Notes under the pieces: model-generated
The model's database searches: none
Seen by the model: the letters and a program-made list of their open reading frames with translations, nothing else
What the model was told of the DNA's origin: nothing
Position numbers and translations under genes: made by a program
Shown: positions 57,933-64,000 of the stretch, piece after piece
Position numbering within the stretch: position 1 is the first letter of the stretch
Layout of the letters: every line of letters starts with the position of its first letter
Source of the DNA: Chloroflexota bacterium
Lineage (GTDB): Bacteria; Chloroflexota; UBA6077; JACCZL01
NCBI GenBank assembly: GCA_020850535.1
Contig: JADZEM010000143.1
Span: 54,421-118,420, forward strand
Direction: 5' to 3'
DNA length: 64,000 nt

Positions 57933-58607
57933 ATGACGAACGCCGCGGTTGTGCTGTCGCCGCGCTCGCGCCCGTTGCTGCGCGGCTGGTCGCACGTGGT
58001 GGCGACCGGCCTCGCGGCCATCCTGACGGTTGCCCTGGCCGTCCGCTGCCTCGGCGACGGCCCCCGGCTGGCGACGATGCTGCTCTACGGCATCACCTCC
58101 GTCGGGCTGTTCGCCTGCAGCTCGCTGTACCACGTCATCACCTGGACGCCGTCGCGCCGCAAGATCATGCGGTCGCTCGATCACGGCAACATCTACGTGA
58201 TGATCGCGGCGACGACGACGGCCATCGGCGTGAACGTGCTGCACGGCTGGGAGCGGGTCGCGCTGCTGTCGTCGGTGTGGGGGATCGCCGTGGTCGGCGT
58301 GGCCGTCTCCGTCCTCCACCTCCGGTTGGCGCGCGGCCCGCGCCTCGGGCTGTACCTCGCCACCGGGCTGACCGGCGTCATCGCGCTGCCGGGGCTGTTG
58401 TCGGCGCTGCCGCCGCTGGCGATTGGCGGCATCGTCACGGGCGGTCTGCTGTACGCCGTGGGCGGGGTGATCTACGCGCTCAAACGGCCCGATCCGGTGC
58501 CGCACATCTTCGGCTACCACGAGATCTTTCACCTGCTCGTGATCTTCGGCAGCGCGGCCTACGCGAGCGTGATCTGGATCTGGGTGGTGCCGTTCGCGCG
58601 TCAGTAA
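57933..58607 (+). CDS. trhA: Hemolysin III / TrhA family membrane protein (PAQR)
   Basis: 224 aa, seven predicted TM helices. PAQR/hemolysin III motifs: CSSLYHVITWTP (Ser, His), RSLDHGNIYVMIAATTTAI (Asp, His) and the C-terminal GYHEIFHLLVIFGSA (HExxH-like zinc site). Bacterial members regulate membrane energetics/fluidity; haemolysis is rarely the natural role. ATG 57933. Flanked on both sides by the GAGCGTCAGC hairpin repeat. Confidence 0.93.
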   Translation: MTNAAVVLSPRSRPLLRGWSHVVATGLAAILTVALAVRCLGDGPRLATMLLYGITSVGLFACSSLYHVITWTPSRRKIMRSLDHGNIYVMIAATTTAIGVNVLHGWERVALLSSVWGIAVVGVAVSVLHLRLARGPRLGLYLATGLTGVIALPGLLSALPPLAIGGIVTGGLLYAVGGVIYALKRPDPVPHIFGYHEIFHLLVIFGSAAYASVIWIWVVPFARQ

Positions 58608-58636
58608 GCGCCGAGGCTCGAATCGCCAAAGCCGTT

Positions 58637-58755
58637 CAGTTCGGCGCCCGTGGTGATTCCGTACCATGAGCGTCAGCGAGTGGACCTGAATGGTGTAGGT
58701 CCGACTTGCTGACGCTTGCGGCGCGGCCGGCCGTCCTCTCTGAACGGCATCGGGC
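58637..58755. repeat. GAGCGTCAGC hairpin repeat, downstream copy
   Basis: Core GAGCGTCAGCGAGTGGACCT-gaatggtgt-AGGTCCGACTTGCTGACGCT forms a stem of about 19 bp with one bulge. Compared with the upstream copy, several stem positions differ on both arms while pairing is kept (for example CAGC/GCTG versus the GGCG/CGCC-type arm). Confidence 0.6.
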
Positions 58756-58859
58756 GCGATCCGCCCTCGTCCGAGCGTGTAGACGGTTGACAACCGACCG
58801 TCTGTCCGGCTCTCATCTCCGTGCGCGCCCCGACGACGCGGGCAGCGCTGGAGGGGAAC

Positions 58860-59888
58860 GTGCTGACCCTATCCGCTGGTCTCTTGAACCGAACCACCTC
58901 GGCCATCTTCGAGGCGGCCGGCACGCCGTCGGACATCGCGACGTTCATGGCCAGCTCGCTCGTCGGAGCGAATCTGGCCGGCCACGACTCGCACGGCGTC
59001 ATTCAGATCGCCGGCTACATGAATCTGATCCGCAACGGCTCGCTGCTGCCGGCTGCCCGGCCCGAGGTGACGAAGGAAGGGCCGGCCGTTATCCAGGTCG
59101 ATGGCGCGTGGGGCTTCGGGCAGTACACGGCGCACACCTGTATGGATCTGGCGATCCAGAAGGCGAAGCAGAACCAGCTTGGCCTGGTCACCACGACCCG
59201 CGTCTCCCACATCGGGCGGCTGGGCGAGTGGGCCGAGCAAGCGGCCAACGCTGGCGTGATCGGCATGCTCGGCGTCTCCTGGGGCGCAGGGCCGTACGCC
59301 GGGACACCCCATGGCGGCGCGGCGCGCGTCTTGAGCACCAACCCGATCTCGTTCGGGATTCCGCTCAAGGATCGGCCGCCCTTCGTGCTCGACTTCGCGA
59401 CGACGGCGGTGGCCGAGGGCAAGCTGCGTGTGGCCCGCGCGAAGGGCGTCCCAGTCCCCGATGGATGGATCGTGGACGCACAGGGCCGACCCACCAACGA
59501 TGTCGAGCAGTTCTACACGGGCGGCGGCATGCTCCAGCCGTTCGGCGGCCACAAGGGCTACGCGCTGGCCCTGGCCATCGAGCTGTTGTCGATTGCGCTC
59601 ACCGGCGCGGAGGTGCCGCCCGACGAGCGAGGCCGCAAGAACGGCGCGTTCTTCCTGGCCATCGACCCGACGGCGATTCGCTCTATCGAGGACTTTGTGG
59701 CTGAGGCGACGGCGATCTGCGAGCGGGTGACGAATGTGCCGCTCGCGCCGGGGTCGTCGGGCGTGCTGGTGCCGGGCCAGCCGGAGGACACCAACCGCCG
59801 GAAGCGGCAGGCCGAGGGTATCGAGCTGGCCGAGTCGACCTGGGAAGAGATCCAGGGGATCGCCACGGAGCTTGGCGCGAAGGTGTAG
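58860..59888 (+). CDS. Ldh/Mdh-family NAD(P)-dependent oxidoreductase (YbiC-like)
   Basis: 342 aa, type-2 malate/L-lactate dehydrogenase fold. SSLVGANLAGHDSHGVIQIAGY (catalytic His in HDSHG), VTTTRVSHIGRLGEWAEQAA, LSTNPISFGIP, VLDFATTAVAEGK, PFGGHKGYALALAIELLS. Oxidises a 2-hydroxy acid or reduces a keto acid. Start GTG 58860 with GGAGGGG immediately upstream; the frame is open from 58821. Last gene before an exported protein gene 16 bp downstream. Confidence 0.9.
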   Translation: MLTLSAGLLNRTTSAIFEAAGTPSDIATFMASSLVGANLAGHDSHGVIQIAGYMNLIRNGSLLPAARPEVTKEGPAVIQVDGAWGFGQYTAHTCMDLAIQKAKQNQLGLVTTTRVSHIGRLGEWAEQAANAGVIGMLGVSWGAGPYAGTPHGGAARVLSTNPISFGIPLKDRPPFVLDFATTAVAEGKLRVARAKGVPVPDGWIVDAQGRPTNDVEQFYTGGGMLQPFGGHKGYALALAIELLSIALTGAEVPPDERGRKNGAFFLAIDPTAIRSIEDFVAEATAICERVTNVPLAPGSSGVLVPGQPEDTNRRKRQAEGIELAESTWEEIQGIATELGAKV

Positions 59889-59904
59889 GCGGCGGGGGGA
59901 GATC

Positions 59905-61593
59905 ATGCGCCGATACCTGCGATTCCTGGTTGCCGTGGTCGGCGCGCTCGCGATCTTCGCGGCGGCCGGGGCGCCAGCGTGGGCCGACCAGGCTCCGTTC
60001 TGGGAGTCTCCGACCGGCCTTGCTCCCGGACATCCTGACATCCAGGTGCGGATGGCTGCCGAGACCGTGGATATCGTCATCGTGGAGCAGGGCGACGAGA
60101 TCCACGCGAAGGTCACGGCGACCTTCACCATGGTGAACGACGGCCCCGAAGCGACTCTCAAGGTCGGGTTTCCGGCCTCGACTCACTCGCTGTTCGATCA
60201 TCTGGCCGAGCCGGATGCACAGGGCGTTCGCCGGGCCGAGTCGCCGGGCACGTTCAGCGCGTACAAGATCCGGACGCTGGACGTAGCGATCGACGGGCAG
60301 CCGCCGCGGTCGTGGCGGCAAGAGGTCCAGAACGCGGGGTCGGCGGGCTACGGCGAGGACTGGGCGATGTGGGAGATGACCTACCCGGCCGGTCGGACCA
60401 CCGCCGTCCAGGTCACCTACGATCAGGTGCTGACTGACCGTGCGTCTGACCGCTGGGTCCAGCCGATGTACGTGCTGCGGACTGGCGCGCTCTGGTTCGG
60501 ATCGATTGGCGAGGTGACGGTGACGCTCCGCGCCGAGACCGGTGGGGCCTTCGTGGGCGGCCCCGAGCTGTTCTGGCATCTCGACGACACCGGCAAGCTG
60601 CGGACCTATCCGCGCAACGATCAAGTGTACGGGCCAGCGGACGCTGCCGAAGCCTCTTCCACGCGGGTGGTCTGGCGGTTCCGGGACATCGAGCCAGCCC
60701 GCGACGCCGGCGCGACCTACGTGCGGTCGTCGGCGTGGCGCACGTACGTTGAAGCCGAGCAGGCCATCCTCGGCGGCGGCATGTCCGATCCGCAGGTGCT
60801 CAGGGCGGCGGCTGATGCCGCGATGGACATCGTCGGGGGGCCGGCCCCGTGCGCCTGGGAGGGGGGCCGCATCTGTGTCAACGGGCAGCAGGGCATACCC
60901 AGCGGGCTGGTGGACGCCCTTGGGATGACGACGCGCGAACGGGCGCGGCGGGCGCTGCAACTCGCGCCCGACGACCCGGCCGTGCTCCAGACCTTCGCGG
61001 ATGTCGAGTTCTGGTACGCGATGCCGACGCGTAAGCATCACGGCGAGCTGGGCTGCTGGCCCTCAAACGCCGTGGACGCCTACGAGCGCGCGGCGGCGCT
61101 CGGCGCGCCTGAGGTGCCGGCCCGCCTGGAGGCGTTGCGGTCGGCTGCCCAGGGTGTGCGCGGCAAGGCGTGGACGAGCATCGATACCTGCTCCCACCAG
61201 CCTGACGCGCGTCTTGAGGTCGAGATGATGAAGGCCACGGTGGCCGAGGGGAACGCGGCGTGGCGCAGCGGCGTCGGGCGGAGCGGGACCGCCGAGGTGT
61301 ACCCACAGTTCTACGACGGCCACTGGCTCCAGGAGCGGACGGCGGAGGTTGCCCAGTTGCGGCGAGACCGGCACGATCGGCGGGCTGAGCTGACGTCGCT
61401 GGAGTTCACGAATGTGAGCCTGATCGACGAGACCACCGCGACCATCGAGACAGTCGAGGTCTGGTCCGACCGAACGTACGCCGAGAGCGGACAGGTGGTG
61501 CGGGACGCTTCAGGACGGCTCAGGCAGCGGTACGACCTGAAGAAGATCGACGGACAGTGGAAGATCGTGGACGGGCACATCGTGCGCGAGTGA
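59905..61593 (+). CDS. Exported protein with DUF4424-like region and C-terminal IMS-like domain
   Basis: 562 aa. Signal peptide (MRRYLRFLVAVVGALAIFAA, cleavage near AWA-DQ). Residues about 55-260 form a beta-rich domain (VTATFTMVNDGPEATLKVGFP), similar in style to DUF4424. A helical TPR-like stretch follows (RARRALQLAPDDPAVLQTFAD). The C-terminal 110 residues (VYPQFYDGHWLQERTAEVAQ ... RQRYDLKKIDGQWKIVDGHI) resemble the IMS/ARC6-like domain. ATG 59905 with GGGGGGAG upstream. Role unknown; extracytoplasmic. Confidence 0.75.
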   Translation: MRRYLRFLVAVVGALAIFAAAGAPAWADQAPFWESPTGLAPGHPDIQVRMAAETVDIVIVEQGDEIHAKVTATFTMVNDGPEATLKVGFPASTHSLFDHLAEPDAQGVRRAESPGTFSAYKIRTLDVAIDGQPPRSWRQEVQNAGSAGYGEDWAMWEMTYPAGRTTAVQVTYDQVLTDRASDRWVQPMYVLRTGALWFGSIGEVTVTLRAETGGAFVGGPELFWHLDDTGKLRTYPRNDQVYGPADAAEASSTRVVWRFRDIEPARDAGATYVRSSAWRTYVEAEQAILGGGMSDPQVLRAAADAAMDIVGGPAPCAWEGGRICVNGQQGIPSGLVDALGMTTRERARRALQLAPDDPAVLQTFADVEFWYAMPTRKHHGELGCWPSNAVDAYERAAALGAPEVPARLEALRSAAQGVRGKAWTSIDTCSHQPDARLEVEMMKATVAEGNAAWRSGVGRSGTAEVYPQFYDGHWLQERTAEVAQLRRDRHDRRAELTSLEFTNVSLIDETTATIETVEVWSDRTYAESGQVVRDASGRLRQRYDLKKIDGQWKIVDGHIVRE

Positions 61594-61629
61594 CGCCTGC
61601 ACGGCTGATCCCGTCGTGAGCAGGGCCTC

Positions 61630-62457
61630 TCACGGGCGGTCGCAGATCGCGCTGACGAAGTTCACCGAGCCGAACAGCAGTCCCTGCTCGTTGAGAGCCA
61701 GGACGCCGGCGACCCACCCACTGGCCTCGGACTCGGTCACCGCGCCGGCCTGCACCGCTTGCTGGGCGGCGAATGGCGCCCAGGGCAGGATGAACGACGT
61801 GGCGTCGTCCGCGTGGCCGGCCTCAAGGTGGACGTGGCCGTTGAACGCCTTCGGCTGCAGGCCGGCCGCCGTCAGCAGCGGCCCGAGCCGTCGCGTCACC
61901 TGCGGATCGTCCACCACGCTCGCCCGCCAGGCATCCACGATGGCCGTCGTCAGCGCGCGGTCGGGATGGGCGATCTGGTTGGCCGCGAAATCGCCATCGA
62001 CGACCAGCACGCGGCCGCCGGGGCGGGTCACCCGGACCACCTCCCGCAGCAGCCGTTCGCGGGCCGGGACGTGCGAGAGCACGGTGATGACGCAGACGAG
62101 GTCAAAGGCGGCGTCGGCGTACGGCAGCGCCGTGGCATCCTGCACCTCGAACCGCAATTCCGGCAGCCCATCAGCGACGGCGAGCTCACGGGCCACGGCG
62201 ATCATCCCGTGCGACGGGTCCGACCCCACCACCGAGCCGTGCGCTCCGACCCGACGGGCGAGGTCGCGGGTGATGACGCCGGTCCCACAACCGACCTCCA
62301 GCACCCGAAGCCCAGACAGGTCGCCGAGGGCGTCCAGATAGGCGGTGCGAATCGCGACCTGCTGCGGATGATTGCCGCGCCGTTCCAGCATCTGGGCGAT
62401 GGTGCGGAGCGCCGTATCGTCGATCTCGTTCAGGCGCGTGTAGATATCGCGTGCCAC
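61630..62457 (-). CDS. SAM-dependent methyltransferase (class I)
   Basis: 275 aa. Methyltransferase-11/UbiE-like fold: LRVLEVGCGTGVITRDLARRVG (SAM motif I), VVGSDPSHGMIAVARELA, VQDATALPYADAAFDLVCVITVLSHV (motif IV), LLREVVRVTRPGGRVLVVDGD. Substrate unknown; a small molecule is likely. GTG 62457 chosen (VARDIYTRLNEID) because similarity begins there; the frame is open further upstream but lacks protein-like sequence. Divergent from the acyl-CoA dehydrogenase gene. Confidence 0.85.
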   Translation of the reverse strand: MARDIYTRLNEIDDTALRTIAQMLERRGNHPQQVAIRTAYLDALGDLSGLRVLEVGCGTGVITRDLARRVGAHGSVVGSDPSHGMIAVARELAVADGLPELRFEVQDATALPYADAAFDLVCVITVLSHVPARERLLREVVRVTRPGGRVLVVDGDFAANQIAHPDRALTTAIVDAWRASVVDDPQVTRRLGPLLTAAGLQPKAFNGHVHLEAGHADDATSFILPWAPFAAQQAVQAGAVTESEASGWVAGVLALNEQGLLFGSVNFVSAICDRP

Positions 62458-62603
62458 TGCTGCCGCCCCCTGCGTACGTCGGCGGGAGTATGCGCCAGAA
62501 GCAGCGTGGAGCGGCCAGCGCCTGGGATCACGGCGGCCAGCGCCGGGCGGCGCGGCGGTACACTTGGCGCACGGCAAGACTGTTTGCGCCAGGGAGGACC
62601 CCG

Positions 62604-63776
62604 ATGGCCGCCGTCCACGACGACGAACGGACCGAGCAGCATGACGCCATCCGTGCGGCGATCCGCGACATCTGCAAGGACTTCCCAGATGCCTACTGGC
62701 GCGAGGTTGACCAGAAGCGGGAGTACCCTGAGGCGTTCGTCAGGGCGCTCACCGAGGCCGGCTGGCTGGCCTGCCTGATCCCCGAGGAGTACGGCGGCGC
62801 AGGCCTCGGCATCACCGAGGCGAGCCTGATCCTCGAAGAGCTGAACCGGGCTGGCGCGAACTCGGCGGCCTGCCACGCCCAGATGTACATCATGGGCACC
62901 CTGCTCCGGCACGGCAGCCCCGAGCAGAAGCAGCAGTACCTGCCGAAGATCGCGTCGGGTGCGCTGCGGCTCCAGGCGTTCGGCGTGACCGAGCCGAACG
63001 CCGGCTCCGAGACAACCCGGATTCAGACGACGGCCGTCCGCAAGGGCGACAGGTACGTCGTCAACGGACAGAAGATCTGGATCTCGCGAGTGCTGCAGTC
63101 CGACCTGCTGCTCCTGCTGGCCCGCACGACGCCCTACGAGGAGCTGACCGACAAGACGCGCGGCCTGTCGGTCTTCCTGGTGGACCTGCGCGAGGCCGGC
63201 AGCGCCCTCGACGTGCGGCCTATCGAGACGATGATCAACCACGCGACCAACGAGCTGTTCTTCACCGACCTGGAGATCCCGGCCGACAGCCTGATCGGGC
63301 AGGAGGGCATGGGGTTTCGGTACATCCTCGACGGCATGAACGCCGAGCGAATCCTGATCGCGTCGGAGGCGATTGGCGATGGCCGCTGGTTCGTCGAGCG
63401 GGCGGCGACGTACGCGTCTGAGCGGGTCGTGTTCGGCAAGCCTATCGGCGCGAACCAGGGCGTCCAGTTCCCGATTGCCCAGGCCTACGCCCACGTCGAG
63501 GCGGCCTCGATGGTGCGCGACAAGGCGGCGGCCCTGTTCGATGCCGGCAAGCGCTGCGGCGCCGAAGCAAACATGGCGAAGCTGCTGGCGTCCGAGGCGT
63601 CCTGGGAGGCGGCGAACGCCTGTATGAGCGCACACGGCGGCTACGGGATGGCGGTCGAGTACGACGTGGAGCGCAAGTTCCGCGAGGCCCGCCTCTTCCT
63701 GGTGGCTCCCGTCAACAACAACCTGGTGCTGGCGTTCCTGGGGCAGCACGTCCTGGGGATGCCGCGCTCGTACTGA
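62604..63776 (+). CDS. Acyl-CoA dehydrogenase family protein
   Basis: 390 aa. N-terminal helical domain, middle domain with LQAFGVTEPNAGSETTRIQTTAVR (FAD/substrate) and YVVNGQKIWISRV, C-terminal domain with GMNAERILIASEAIGDGRWFVERA and HGGYGMAVEYDVERKFREARLF. The usual MCAD catalytic Glu position (YEGT) reads APVNNN here, while a Glu stands at the isovaleryl/long-chain-type position (NAERIL). Alpha-beta desaturation of an acyl-CoA with FAD; chain specificity unknown. ATG 62604 with AGGGAGGA upstream. Confidence 0.93.
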   Translation: MAAVHDDERTEQHDAIRAAIRDICKDFPDAYWREVDQKREYPEAFVRALTEAGWLACLIPEEYGGAGLGITEASLILEELNRAGANSAACHAQMYIMGTLLRHGSPEQKQQYLPKIASGALRLQAFGVTEPNAGSETTRIQTTAVRKGDRYVVNGQKIWISRVLQSDLLLLLARTTPYEELTDKTRGLSVFLVDLREAGSALDVRPIETMINHATNELFFTDLEIPADSLIGQEGMGFRYILDGMNAERILIASEAIGDGRWFVERAATYASERVVFGKPIGANQGVQFPIAQAYAHVEAASMVRDKAAALFDAGKRCGAEANMAKLLASEASWEAANACMSAHGGYGMAVEYDVERKFREARLFLVAPVNNNLVLAFLGQHVLGMPRSY

Positions 63777-63829
63777 GGGTGGGCCGCGGCTGATACATCC
63801 ATGTGACGCCGGTCGGCGGGTCACGGATC

Positions 63830-64000
63830 CAGGGCGATTGCATGTTGATGTCGTCGTGCCGCGGCGTCGGGGCTTGAAAGCCCCGCCTACGATCCTGCAG
63901 TCGCTGCGCGACGCGCCAGTCTCACCAGTGCCGGCCGTTCCCGGTCTCCGTCGCGCAGCGACGGAATGACTGTAGGCGGGGCTTTCAACCCCCGACCGCC
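63830..64000. mobile_element. Hairpin MITE-like element, copy 15 (cut by window end)
   Basis: Left end CAGGGCGATTGCATG, then the same left arm and GGGGCTTGAAAGCCCC hairpin as copies 1, 2 and 9, the inner GTCGCTGCGCGAC / GTCGCGCAGCGAC, and a right hairpin GGGGCTTTCAACCCCC. The right end and any target duplication lie beyond the window; the left flank is GTCACGGATC. Confidence 0.88.

Overview
The window is a 64 kb stretch of very GC-rich bacterial chromosome (GC clearly above 60%), densely coded on both strands. No rRNA, tRNA, phage module, CRISPR array or transposase gene was recognised. Gene content (FtsY and Ffh side by side, a TlyA-NadK-RecN cluster, DUF951, a short SigA, an extra GroEL-like protein, Pro/Thr-rich exported proteins, many amidohydrolases and molybdenum hydroxylase subunits) fits an uncultured Chloroflexota-like bacterium. 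That placement is inference from gene content, not a phylogeny.

Layout. 1-2.4 kb: signal recognition particle receptor FtsY (5' end outside the window) and Ffh. 2.4-7 kb: frameshifted DUF4258-like remnant, repeats, small hypotheticals, iron-permease-like protein, cytosine-deaminase-like amidohydrolase, PAP2 phosphatase. 7-13 kb: membrane protein, D-2-hydroxyacid dehydrogenase, GlcE- and GlcD-like FAD subunits. 13.3-17.8 kb: DEAD-box helicase and a two-component pair. 17.8-25.1 kb: housekeeping block (recN, nadK, tlyA, sigA) and a divergent GroEL paralogue. 25.5-29.2 kb: three-subunit molybdenum hydroxylase operon. 29.9-36.4 kb: glyoxalase-like protein, pyrF, DUF951, MFS transporter, Asp/Glu-racemase-type enzyme, enolase-superfamily enzyme, YajQ. 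36.4-37.7 kb: DUF433/DUF5615 toxin-antitoxin pair and an exported protein. 38.3-45.4 kb: patatin, exported protein, PEP-synthase-like enzyme, MFS transporter, VOC protein. 45.7-52.4 kb: SH3b membrane protein, two polytopic glycosyltransferase-like proteins, a Tat-exported Thr/Pro- and Asp-rich surface protein. 52.6-55.5 kb: sugar kinase, proC, fabI. 56-63.8 kb: D-aminoacylase, TrhA/hemolysin III, Ldh/Mdh-family dehydrogenase, exported IMS-domain-like protein, methyltransferase, acyl-CoA dehydrogenase.

The most striking feature is a family of small non-coding mobile elements. Fifteen copies sit at twelve loci. Most are about 204-217 bp; two are 108 bp. They share 15-bp terminal inverted repeats (CAGGGCGATTGCATG). 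The large forms carry nested internal hairpins whose stems covary between copies (GGGGCTT/AAGCCCC, GGGGACT/AGTCCCC, GGGGGTT/AACCCCC, always with a GA loop). Eight loci are flanked by a 9-10 bp target duplication, perfect at four of them. Three tandem pairs are separated by exactly 10 bp, and some pairs behave as a single inserted unit. Several insertions lie in or beside transcription-terminator hairpins, including one that splits the rpoD terminator. No autonomous partner is present here; the duplication length suggests mobilisation by an IS4-like transposase elsewhere in the genome. Four other repeat families (a CCCTCACCCCCC hairpin element, a GTCGTCAG element, a GAGCGTCAGC hairpin and a TCATCC-type element) are also scattered through the intergenic space. 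One copy of the CCCTCACCCCCC element is embedded in frame in the PEP-synthase-like gene.
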